NCBI RefSeq assembly: GCF_017309385.1
Contig: NZ_JAFJMJ010000002.1
Span: 2,542,001 to 2,606,000 of the forward strand
Length of the DNA stretch: 64,000 nt
DNA from: Amycolatopsis sp. 195334CR
Lineage (GTDB): Bacteria; Actinomycetota; Actinomycetes; Mycobacteriales; Pseudonocardiaceae
Direction: 5' to 3'
The translations under genes and the position numbers were made by a program. This document shows, piece after piece, positions 1 to 7,604 of the stretch. How positions within the stretch are numbered: position 1 is the stretch's first letter; each line of letters begins with the position of its first letter. The notes under the pieces are model-generated. The model did no database searches. It saw only the letters and a list, made by a program, of their open reading frames with translations, and was not told the DNA's origin.

Positions 1-360
1 AGGCCTGGCGCTGAACAACCTCGGGAACGCGCTGCAGGAGGTGCGGCGGTTCGACGAGGCAATCACCCACCATCAACAGGCCGCCGCGATCTATCGAGAG
101 ACCGGCGACCGCCACCGCGAAGGCCAGGCGCTGGGCAACCTCGGGATCGCGTTGCGGGAGGTGCGGCGGTTCGACGAAGCGATCACCCACCATCAACAGG
201 CCGCCGCGATCTTCCGAGAGACCGGCGACCGCCACGGCGAAGGCCAGGCGCTGGGCAACCTCGGGATCGCGTTGCGGGAGGTGCGGCGGTTCGACGAAGC
301 GATCACCCACCATCAACAGGCCGCCGCGATCTTCCGAGAGACCGGCGACCGCCACGGCGA
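1..360 (+). repeat. 120-bp tandem repeat units encoding TPRs (two identical, one diverged)
   Basis: Bases 121-240 and 241-360 are identical over the whole 120 bp; bases 1-120 are the same unit with a small number of substitutions. Each unit encodes exactly one 40-residue TPR. Perfect identity including third codon positions points to recent duplication or gene conversion inside the array. Confidence 0.9.
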
Positions 361-517
361 AGGCCAGGCGCTGACCAACCTCGGGAACGCGTTTGCCGAG
401 ACGGGCCAGCTGGTGGAGGCGCAGGCCGCGGGGCAGGCAGCGGTGTCGGCCTTCGAAGAGGCGGGTGACCCGGAATCCGCAGCAACGGTGACCGAATGGC
501 TCAGCACACTGCAGTAG
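2..517 (+). CDS. C-terminal TPR part of an NB-ARC/TPR (NLR-like) protein, cut by window start
   Basis: The reading frame is open from base 2, so only the C-terminal ~171 residues are present. It consists of tetratricopeptide units of 40 residues (consensus RRFDEAITHHQQAAAIFRET), followed by a degenerate last unit and the tail ending in WLSTLQ. The tail is nearly identical at DNA level to that of the complete NLR ending at 6231, so this is the 3' end of a third tandem paralogue. In this family the TPR array is the sensor/scaffold C-terminal to a NB-ARC ATPase; that part lies outside the window. A membrane-effector gene follows after 46 bp on the same strand. Assignment by paralogy is strong; the missing N-terminus is inferred. 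Confidence 0.85.
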   Translation, partial: GLALNNLGNALQEVRRFDEAITHHQQAAAIYRETGDRHREGQALGNLGIALREVRRFDEAITHHQQAAAIFRETGDRHGEGQALGNLGIALREVRRFDEAITHHQQAAAIFRETGDRHGEGQALTNLGNAFAETGQLVEAQAAGQAAVSAFEEAGDPESAATVTEWLSTLQ

Positions 518-563
518 ACGTAAGAAGTGTGAGCTCGGACAGTAGGACCAAGGGGAGGTCGCG

Positions 564-914
564 ATGACGACGCGGTGGCGTGATCGGCTGTGGGTTGTGC
601 TCGTGATCTTGGTTGTGGGGCTGGTGGTGGCTGGTGCGGGTGTGCTGGTGGCGGTGGCCGAGTTGGAGAACGCGGACAAGATCGCCAGTGTCATCGGCGC
701 GGCCGCCGGTGTCCTGGGCCTGGTCGTGTCCGGGGCGAGCGCGGTGCAGGCCCGACGCCTGCGCCCGGGGCCGCCGCGCGCGGCCCTGGCCGAGGGTGAA
801 CCCGATGCTCCGGCGGCTTCGCCGGGTGTGAGGGACGTGTCGATGCACGCGGAAGCCACCGACGACGCCCGGATCTATCAGGCCGGGGGCGACATGACCA
901 TCAACGACCGATGA
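564..914 (+). CDS. Two-TM-helix putative NLR effector with C-terminal RIYQAGGDMTI motif
   Basis: 116 residues. Two hydrophobic segments (about residues 9-30 and 40-60) form a probable membrane hairpin; a Pro/Ala-rich linker follows, and the last ~16 residues carry ARIYQAGGDMTIND. The same motif occurs near the N-terminus of the NB-ARC protein encoded immediately downstream, and the two genes overlap by ATGA at 911-914, so they are translationally coupled. A short C-terminal motif on a membrane protein matched by an N-terminal motif on an NLR is the architecture of bacterial NLR-associated amyloid signalling (RHIM/PP-like QxG cores). By that analogy this would be a pore-forming or membrane-disrupting effector triggered by the NLR; the function is inferred. 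An AGGGGAGGT ribosome site precedes the ATG. Confidence 0.75.
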   Translation: MTTRWRDRLWVVLVILVVGLVVAGAGVLVAVAELENADKIASVIGAAAGVLGLVVSGASAVQARRLRPGPPRAALAEGEPDAPAASPGVRDVSMHAEATDDARIYQAGGDMTINDR

Positions 915-3301
915 TCTCGGCCCTGGGACACGACCCCAGCGCGAACGCTTCAACCAGCAGCACTGGTGGCGGGTCGCTGGTCGCAAACGCCAGCGGCCAC
1001 GCCCGGATCTATCAGGCTATGGGCGATATGACCGTCATCGCCCGGACCGGTGCACCTGCAGGGCCGGCAGTGGCGCCGGTTGCCGTACAGGTGGATGAGG
1101 ACGCGGTGTTCGTCGGCCGCGACGAGCAGCTCGAGGAGTTGCTGACCGCGTTTGGCGAGCACCGGGACACCAGCGCGGTAGTGGTGTCGGCGGGGATGGG
1201 TGGGGTGGGCAAGACCGCGCTGGTCACACGCGCCGCCGCCCGCGCGGTCGAGCAGGGGCTGGTGACGACTGCGGTGGTGCTCAACCTCAACGGTTACGAC
1301 CCCGACCCCGCCCAGCGGGTGAAACCTCGTGACGTGCTCGGGCCGTTGCTGCGGTTGCTGGGGTTGCCCGACGAGCAGGTCCCGGCCACTGTGCCTGAGC
1401 AGTTGGCCGCCTACCGCGCCCTGCTCGCTGCCTGGGAGCGGCAAGGGCGGCGTTTGCTGCTGGTGCTGGACAACGCCGGGGACGCCGATCAGGTCACCGC
1501 CCTGCTGCCGCCAGCACCGCACGTGGCGGTGGTGACCACCCGCGACACCCTCACCCTGCCCGGCCGCACCCGCCACCTCGACCTCGACACCCTGCCGATG
1601 ACCGACGCGGTCGACCTGCTCACCCAACTCCTGCACCACAGCCACCCCAACGACCCCCGGGCGGATGACGGTGCGGCGCTGGTGCGGCTGGCCGACCAGT
1701 GCGACCGCCTGCCGCTAGCGCTGGAGATCGCCGCCGCCGTCCTCGCCGACGAACCGTCAACGTCAGCGGCCGACTTCGCCGGCGAACTCACCGCGGCCCC
1801 CCAACCCCTGGACTCGCTGCAGCGCGCGGACCGATCGGTCGCTGCGGTGCTGGAACTGTCCTGGCACCGGCTCAGCGAACGTCATCCCGAGGCCGCCGAA
1901 CTGCTCAGCTTGCTCCCGATCGACCCCGGCCCTGACCTGTCGACCGGTGCCGCCGCTGCCCTCGTTGGAATCGGCGAAGCGCAGGTCAAGCCTCGCTTGC
2001 GGGTGCTGCGCCATGCTCATCTGCTGCAGCTGATCGGGGGGCGGTGGCGCATGCATGACCTGGTCCGTCAGCACGCCCGCACCCACCTCACCGACCAGCA
2101 GCGCAATCCCGCGGTGCGGCGGTTGCTCGAACACTACGACCGGCTCGCCGACGCCGCAGACGCTCACCTGCGCGCCCTACCCGACGACTCGGTACCGGAC
2201 ACCTTCCCCGGCCGCGCCGAGGCACTGAACTGGTTCGACACCGAACGCGCCAACCTCACCAGCGCCGTCGCCCTCGCCCTCGACACCGGCCACCACCACC
2301 TCACCACCCACCTCGCCGCCGCACTGAGCGAGTACCTGAGCTGGCGGCGCCACCTCGCCGACTGGGTCACTGTCAGCGAACACGCTCTTGCCGCAGCCCA
2401 GCACCTCAACACCTCCCGCACACTCGCCATCGCCTCGAACAACCTCGGGGCCGCGCTGCGGGAGGTGCGGCGCTTCGACGAGGCAATCACCCACCTGCAG
2501 CAGGCCGCCGCGATCTTCCGGGAGACCGCCGATCGCCACGGCGAAGGCCAGGCGCTGGGCAACCTCGGGAACGTGCTGCGGGAGGTGCGCCGGTTCGACG
2601 AGGCGATTACCCACCTGCAGCAGGCCGCCGCGATCTTCCGGGAGACCGCCGATCGCCACGGCGAAGGCCAGGCGCTGACCAGCCTCGGGAACGTGCTGCG
2701 GGAGGTGGGCCGCTTCGACGAGGCGATTACCCACCTGCAGCAGGCCGCCGCGATCTTCCGGGAGACCGCCGATCCCCACGGCGAAGGGGACGCGCTGAGC
2801 GACCTCGGGCTCGCGCTGTGGGAAGGGCGGCGCTTCGATGAAGCGACTAGCGTCCACCAGCAGGCCGCAGCACTGTTCCGGGAAACCAGGGATCCCCACA
2901 GCGAAGGCCGGGCGCTGAACAACCTCGGGATCGCGCTGCAGAAGGTGCGGCGCTTCGATGAAGCGATCACCGCGCACGAGCAGGCCGCTGCGCTGTTCCG
3001 GGAGACCGCTGATCGCCAGGACGAAGGCTCGGCGCTGAACAACCTCGGGAATGCGCTGCGGCAGGTGTGGCACATCGACTACGCGATTACCGTCCAACAG
3101 CGGGCCGCCGCGCTGTTCCGGGAAGCCGGCGAACGCCGCCATGAAGGAATCGCGTTGCGAAACCTCGGAAACGCGTTCTGCGAGGCGGGGCGGCTGGTGG
3201 AAGCGGCGGAGGCTTGGACCAAGGCGCTGCCAGCATTCGAGGAGGCAGGCGACTCACACTCCGTGGCAGCCGTGACGGAACGGCTCGGCACATTGCAGTA
3301 G
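911..3301 (+). CDS. NB-ARC/TPR NLR-like STAND ATPase with N-terminal RIYQAMGDMTV motif
   Basis: 796 residues. Order: Ser/Gly-rich N-terminus; motif HARIYQAMGDMTVIAR (residues 30-45) shared with the upstream membrane protein; FVGRDEQL (about 67-74) opening the NTPase; Walker A GMGGVGKT (95-102); Walker B RLLLVLDNAGD (181-191); sensor VVTTRD (207-212); LPLALE (267-272); winged-helix MHD motif MHDLVR at 381-386; then from about residue 505 to the end seven or so 40-residue TPRs. This is the full layout of a bacterial NLR: motif adaptor, switch ATPase, ligand-sensing repeats. It overlaps the effector stop by 4 bp. Members of this class act in antiphage or conflict signalling; the ligand is unknown. 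Several TPR units are nearly identical at DNA level. Confidence 0.88.
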   Translation: MISALGHDPSANASTSSTGGGSLVANASGHARIYQAMGDMTVIARTGAPAGPAVAPVAVQVDEDAVFVGRDEQLEELLTAFGEHRDTSAVVVSAGMGGVGKTALVTRAAARAVEQGLVTTAVVLNLNGYDPDPAQRVKPRDVLGPLLRLLGLPDEQVPATVPEQLAAYRALLAAWERQGRRLLLVLDNAGDADQVTALLPPAPHVAVVTTRDTLTLPGRTRHLDLDTLPMTDAVDLLTQLLHHSHPNDPRADDGAALVRLADQCDRLPLALEIAAAVLADEPSTSAADFAGELTAAPQPLDSLQRADRSVAAVLELSWHRLSERHPEAAELLSLLPIDPGPDLSTGAAAALVGIGEAQVKPRLRVLRHAHLLQLIGGRWRMHDLVRQHARTHLTDQQRNPAVRRLLEHYDRLADAADAHLRALPDDSVPDTFPGRAEALNWFDTERANLTSAVALALDTGHHHLTTHLAAALSEYLSWRRHLADWVTVSEHALAAAQHLNTSRTLAIASNNLGAALREVRRFDEAITHLQQAAAIFRETADRHGEGQALGNLGNVLREVRRFDEAITHLQQAAAIFRETADRHGEGQALTSLGNVLREVGRFDEAITHLQQAAAIFRETADPHGEGDALSDLGLALWEGRRFDEATSVHQQAAALFRETRDPHSEGRALNNLGIALQKVRRFDEAITAHEQAAALFRETADRQDEGSALNNLGNALRQVWHIDYAITVQQRAAALFREAGERRHEGIALRNLGNAFCEAGRLVEAAEAWTKALPAFEEAGDSHSVAAVTERLGTLQ
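2461..2820 (+). repeat. Three near-identical 120-bp TPR-encoding units in NLR copy 1
   Basis: Units starting at 2461, 2581 and 2701 differ at only a few positions each and share long exact stretches, including the part encoding LQQAAAIFRETAD. Units further downstream (from 2821) are more diverged. The pattern suggests recent expansion of the middle of the repeat array. Confidence 0.8.
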
Positions 3302-3506
3302 AGCTTGGGGCCTTCACAGCTCCGGTCGGCGGCCGACGCGATAGCGAAAACGTGCCGGGATGGTGCAGCCCCAGCCAGGGCCGGGTCCGGGATGGCTCCG
3401 TCCCCGCTGCTTCCGTCTGTCCGAAGTGCGCTGGTGAAACGCTGGCGGTGCCGATCACGTTAGGTAAAGGTGTGAGTGCGCGCCGGAGGTCCGAGGGGAG
3501 GTCACG

Positions 3507-3847
3507 ATGACGCGGTGGCGTGACCGGCTGTGGGTTGTGCTCGCGATCCTGGTTGGCGGGCTGGTCGTCGCGGAGGCGGGTGTGCTGGTGGCGGTGGCCG
3601 AGCTGGAGGCCGCGGACAAGATCGCCAGTGTGATCGGCGCGGCCGCCAGCGTGCTGGGCCTGGGCGTGTCCAGTGTGAGCACGGTGCAGGCCCGGCGCCT
3701 GCGCGCCGGTTCGCCACCCGCGGCGTTGCGCGAAGACGATGCTCCGGCGGGTTCGCCGGTCGCGAGGGATGTGTCGATGCGGCTGGAGGCCACGGACGAC
3801 CCCAGATCTATCAGGCCGGGGGCGACATGACCATCAACGACCGATGA
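3507..3847 (+). pseudogene. Second two-TM effector, frameshifted just before its signalling motif
   Basis: Paralogue of the protein at 564-914 with the same start context (AGGGGAGGTC then ATG) and the same two hydrophobic segments. Aligned with copy 1, one base is missing in 3801-3805 (copy 1 has six bases between GACGAC and ATCTAT, this copy has five). The frame therefore runs to a stop at 3828-3830, giving a 107-residue product lacking the motif, while IYQAGGDMTINDR continues in the next frame up to 3847. The DNA for the motif is conserved, so the loss is recent, is a sequencing error, or is tolerated by frameshifting. As read, this effector cannot pair with its NLR through the motif. Confidence 0.75.
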
Positions 3848-6231
3848 CCCCGGAACCGGAACACGACCCCAGCGCGAATGCCTCAACCGGCAGCGCTGGC
3901 GGCGGGTCGCTGGCTGCAAACGCCAGCGGCCACGCCCGGATCTACCAGGCTATGGGCAATATGACCGTCATCGCCCGGACCGGTGCACCTGAAGGGCCGG
4001 CGGTGGCGCCGGTGGCCGTGCAGGTGGACGAAAAGGCGGTGTTCGTTGGCCGCGCCGAGCAGATCGAGGCGCTGTTGACCGCATTCGGTGATCGGGGCGC
4101 CGGCGCGGTGATGGTGTCGGCCGGGATGGGCGGGGTGGGTAAGACCGCGCTGGTCACCCGTGCCGCCGCCCGCGCAGTCGGGCAGGGGCTGGTGGCGACT
4201 GCGGTGGTGCTCAACCTCAACGGCTACGACCCCGACCCCGCTAAGCGGGTGGGCTCTCGCGACGTGGTGAGCTCGCTACTGCGGCTGCTGGGGCTGCCTG
4301 ACGAACAGGTCCCGGCCACGGTGCCCGAGCAGCTCACCGCCTACCACGCCCTGCTGCACGGATGGGGACAACAAGGGCGCCGTCTGTTGCTGGTGCTGGA
4401 CAACGCCGGGGACGCCGACCAGGTCGCTGCCCTATTGCCGCCCGCACCGCACGTGGCGGCGGTGACCACCCGCGACACCCTCACCCTGCCCGGCCACACC
4501 CGCCACCTCGACCTCGACACCCTGCCGATGACCGACGCGGTCGACCTGTTCACCCAACTCCTGCACCACAACAACCCCACCGACCCCCGGGCGGATGACG
4601 GTGCGGGACTGGTGCGGCTGGCCGACTGGTGTGGCTACCTGCCCCTGGCGCTGGAGATCACGGCCGCAGTCCTCGCCGACGAGCCATCGATGACGGCGGC
4701 CGAGCTCGCCGACGAACTCGCGCAAGCTCCCCAGTTGCTGGAATCGCTGCGGCATGCGGATCGGTCGGTGGCCGCGGTGCTGGAGTTGTCCTGGCATCGG
4801 CTCGTCGAGCACGACCCTCAGGCCGCCGAACTGCTCAGCCTGCTCCCGATCAATCCGGGCCCCGACCTATCCACCGCTACCGCCGCCGCCCTCGCCGACG
4901 TCTCCGAAGCACAGGTCAAGCCGCGGCTGCGGGCACTGCGCCACGCGCACCTGCTCCAGCACGCCGGTGGGCGGTGGCGGATGCACGACCTGGTCCGCCA
5001 GCACGCCCGCACCCACCTCCCCGACCAGCACCGTCTCCCGGCGACACGGCGGTTGTTAGAACACTATGACAGCGTGGCCAAAGCTGCGGATGTTCACCTG
5101 CGCGCTCTACCAGGCACGGAGGTGCTGGACACCTTCTCCAGCCGTGCCGAGGCGCTGAACTGGTTCGATTGCGAACGCGCCAACCTCACCAGTGCTGTCG
5201 CCCTGGCTCTCGGTGCTGGCCACCACGACCTCGTCAGTCACCTCGCTGCCAAACTGGGCGCATACCTGAACTTGCGGCGTCATGTCGCCGATTGGGTCGC
5301 CGTCAGCGAACACGCCCTCAACGCCGCGCAGCACATCAACACTTCCCGGGCGCTCGCCGACGCTTGGATCGGGCTTGGGATTGCGTTGCAGGTGGGTCGG
5401 CGGTTCGAGGAAGCGATTGCCGTCCTCGAGCAGGCCGCCGCCATCTTCCAGGACTTGGGTAACTGGCGCGGCAAGGGCGCCGCGCTGAACAACCTCGGGC
5501 TCGCGCTGCAGGAGGTAGGTCGGTTCGACGAGGCGATCGCTGCCCAAAACCAAGGTCTGGCGATCTGCCGGGAACGTGGGAACCGGGGCGGCGAAGGCGC
5601 CGCGCTGAACAACCTCGGGTCTGCGTTGCGAGCGGTGGGTCGGTTCGACGAGGCGATTGCCGCACACGAGCAGGCCGCCGCCATCTTCCGGGAACTTGGG
5701 AACCGGGGCAGCGAAGGCGCCGCGCTGAACAACCTCGGGCTCGCGCTGCGGAAGGTGGGTCGGTTCGACGAGGCGATTGCCGCACACGAGCAGGCCGCCG
5801 CCATCTACCGAGGATGGGAGGACCACTACAGCGAGGGAACCGCGCTGAACAACCTCGGGCTCGCGCTGCGGAAGGTGGGTCGGTTCGACGAGGCGATCAC
5901 CGCCCATCGGCAGGATCTGGCCATCTGCCGGGAACTGAAGGACCTTCACGGCGAGGGAACCGCGCTGGACAACCTCGGGCTCGCGCTGCGGAAGGTGGGT
6001 CGGTTCGACGAGGCGATCACCGCCCATCAGCAGGCCGCCGCAGTCTTCCAGGAGACCGGGGACCGCCACAGCGAAGGCTGGGCGCTGACGAACCTCGGGA
6101 ACGCGTTTTTCGAGACGGGCCAGCTGGTGGAGGCGAAGGCCGCGGGGCAGGCAGCGGTGTCGGCATTCGAAAAGGCAGGTGATCCGGACTCCGCGGCAAC
6201 GGTGACCGAATGGCTCGCCACACTGCAGTAG
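3844..6231 (+). CDS. NB-ARC/TPR NLR-like STAND ATPase, second complete copy
   Basis: 795 residues from the ATG at 3844, which overlaps the ancestral effector stop (ATGA, 3844-3847) exactly as in copy 1; longer in-frame starts upstream would read through the effector gene. Layout as in copy 1: HARIYQAMGNMTVIAR (30-45, Asn replacing Asp of copy 1), Walker A GMGGVGKT (94-101), LLLVLDNAGD Walker B, VTTRD, MHDLVR at 380-385, and TPRs from about residue 500 to the end. The TPR array differs from copy 1 in sequence and has its own near-identical units (around 5700-6000), as expected if the sensor part diversifies while the ATPase stays constant. Its effector partner is frameshifted. Confidence 0.88.
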   Translation: MTPEPEHDPSANASTGSAGGGSLAANASGHARIYQAMGNMTVIARTGAPEGPAVAPVAVQVDEKAVFVGRAEQIEALLTAFGDRGAGAVMVSAGMGGVGKTALVTRAAARAVGQGLVATAVVLNLNGYDPDPAKRVGSRDVVSSLLRLLGLPDEQVPATVPEQLTAYHALLHGWGQQGRRLLLVLDNAGDADQVAALLPPAPHVAAVTTRDTLTLPGHTRHLDLDTLPMTDAVDLFTQLLHHNNPTDPRADDGAGLVRLADWCGYLPLALEITAAVLADEPSMTAAELADELAQAPQLLESLRHADRSVAAVLELSWHRLVEHDPQAAELLSLLPINPGPDLSTATAAALADVSEAQVKPRLRALRHAHLLQHAGGRWRMHDLVRQHARTHLPDQHRLPATRRLLEHYDSVAKAADVHLRALPGTEVLDTFSSRAEALNWFDCERANLTSAVALALGAGHHDLVSHLAAKLGAYLNLRRHVADWVAVSEHALNAAQHINTSRALADAWIGLGIALQVGRRFEEAIAVLEQAAAIFQDLGNWRGKGAALNNLGLALQEVGRFDEAIAAQNQGLAICRERGNRGGEGAALNNLGSALRAVGRFDEAIAAHEQAAAIFRELGNRGSEGAALNNLGLALRKVGRFDEAIAAHEQAAAIYRGWEDHYSEGTALNNLGLALRKVGRFDEAITAHRQDLAICRELKDLHGEGTALDNLGLALRKVGRFDEAITAHQQAAAVFQETGDRHSEGWALTNLGNAFFETGQLVEAKAAGQAAVSAFEKAGDPDSAATVTEWLATLQ

Positions 6232-6646
6232 ACGTCGGATGCCTCCAGCGTTCTGGTCAGCGGCGAAGCGATGGCTGGCCTGGTCAACGGTTCCGGTCCT
6301 GGTGCCGGTTGGCTCGTGCCGGATACCACCGCTGTAGCCCGGACAACCCTGGGTTGGTCGGGAGGTGGGCGGATCGACGAACGTCACCTCAAACCTGGCG
6401 AGAGCGGCGTGTACGGTCGGCAGCGCCCGCCGCCGGCAATCTGCCGCTGCTGGATTCGCCACGCGGCGATCTCGGCGACTGGTACGCACCCGCGTCAGCC
6501 CGCCACGAGGCAGTACGCAGTTGCGGGCCGCGACGGTGGCAGCAGGGCTGTGGTCGGGATCGGCATGCCCATAGTTCTGGGTCGTGGCGATCCGGCTGTG
6601 ATCGGCATGTTCGCGGGCTTCTTCGACGATGTGCCCTAGGCGATGG
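6232..6646. other. Intergenic stretch after NLR copy 2, no supported gene
   Basis: Short open frames exist on both strands but none has recognisable motifs, a good ribosome site or a paralogue in the window. It may hold decayed sequence from the insertion events seen just downstream. Confidence 0.5.
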
Positions 6647-6831
6647 TCAGGGGGTGCCGAGCAGGCGCGCGAGCCGCTCGGTGAAGTCGTCGGATAGGTC
6701 GTCGAGCAGGGCGGCCAGGGCGGTGATCGCGGTCTGGTGGGCGGCGGTGACGTCGCCGCCGAGCGCCGCTGGACCTACTCGGCCCGCTCGGCGAGTGCCT
6801 GGGCCGGGGCGAGCAGGTCGGCTGGCCTCGC
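6647..6831 (-). pseudogene. Relic of the zinc/coiled-coil protein encoded at 7605-8900
   Basis: On the minus strand the last ~35 codons encode TAITALAALLDDLSDDFTER and end LARLLGTP, clearly related to the C-terminus of the 7605-8900 protein (TAITALTGLRTRLAALLDD, ending IARLLDT). Upstream of that the DNA matches a more central part of the same gene (GDVTA and the LAPAQALAE region), so most of the coiled coil has been deleted. There is no N-terminus. It abuts a Tn3 transposase fragment at about 6831. Confidence 0.6.
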
Positions 6832-6972
6832 CTGCGGTCGGCGGTGGCACAGGCCGCGCCGCGGCTGCCGCGCGATCACGGGCTCCTGGCCGCGTTGGAC
6901 GGGTCGTGCGGCTACCTGCGGTAGTTCACCCCGCAGGTGCTCGCTGCGGTACGGTTCGACGGCGGCACCGCG
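6832..6972 (+). pseudogene. Fragment of a Tn3-family transposase (TnpA)
   Basis: The plus-strand frame starting at 6832 reads LRSAVAQAAPRLPRDHG, then LLAALDGSCGYLR, an in-frame TAG at 6922-6924, then FTPQVLAAVRFDGGTA. The YLRQFTPQVLAAxRF stretch is characteristic of Tn3-family TnpA, the stop replacing the usual Gln. Only ~47 codons remain and no terminal repeats were seen, so this is a dead remnant. It marks a past Tn3-type insertion next to the coiled-coil relic. Confidence 0.55.
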
Positions 6973-7085
6973 CGGCGTTGTCGGGCGGTGACCAGCCGGT
7001 CCGCGCGCAACTCCTCCACGCGGCCCCAACGCGCGCACCTTGCCGGAACTCGAGCCGCGCGGCGGGCCGTCGTCGCCGGCGCTGG

Positions 7086-7460
7086 TCAGCGGGATACCAG
7101 CCGCACCTCGGTCGAATCGCTCCAGGTCTGTCCGCTCCCGGGCCACTCGATCAGCAGGCGCGCCCGGACGCCGGCCGTTCCGTCGCCCGCCGGGACTACG
7201 GTGTTGGCGGACTTCACCACCTGCCCGGTGCGCTCGCCGTCGGTGACGGTGCAGTCGGTGATCTCGCGGGGGTGGCCACAGGCGTCGCGGTAGGCCCGCA
7301 GGCGCGGGGTCGTGAGCTTCCGTTCGTGACGCTGCCGCCGCTGGTCGATGACCTGCTGGGCGCACGCTCTCGCCTCGTCACGGCTGGCGAAGGCCCGCTT
7401 GGGCGCCTGCTCGGTGCGGCGTCCCGTTGGGGACTGCGGCGCGTAGTTGATGATCGGCAC
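7086..7460 (-). CDS. Small hypothetical protein
   Basis: 124 residues, not recognised. The N-terminal half is helical and basic (KRAFASRDEARACAQQVIDQ, then RRQRHERKL); the C-terminal half looks beta-rich (TVVPAGDGTAGVRARLLIEW and SDSTEVRLVSR). Codon bias fits the neighbours (GC-rich third positions on this strand). It lies between transposon debris and the coiled-coil gene, which is on the same strand. No function can be assigned. Confidence 0.5.
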   Translation of the reverse strand: MPIINYAPQSPTGRRTEQAPKRAFASRDEARACAQQVIDQRRQRHERKLTTPRLRAYRDACGHPREITDCTVTDGERTGQVVKSANTVVPAGDGTAGVRARLLIEWPGSGQTWSDSTEVRLVSR

Positions 7461-7604
7461 ATACGGCCAGCGCGGGTTCCGCCCGCGTTTGGCCGCCGAC
7501 GCGCTCCCGAAATCGGGCGAGGCCGGACCGCTGGTGGCGCCCTCACTTTCCCTGCAACGGCAACGGTTTCTCCTGTCCGGGAAGTCGGGCAGTGGGGACG
7601 ACGA

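Noticed and set aside
121..360. Regular 120-bp repeat array as a possible CRISPR-like element
   Set aside because: Repeats are in frame, have no spacers, and encode TPRs.
3739..3843. Upstream in-frame start for NLR copy 2
   Set aside because: It would read through the membrane effector in another frame; ATG 3844 sits at the same overlap as in copy 1.
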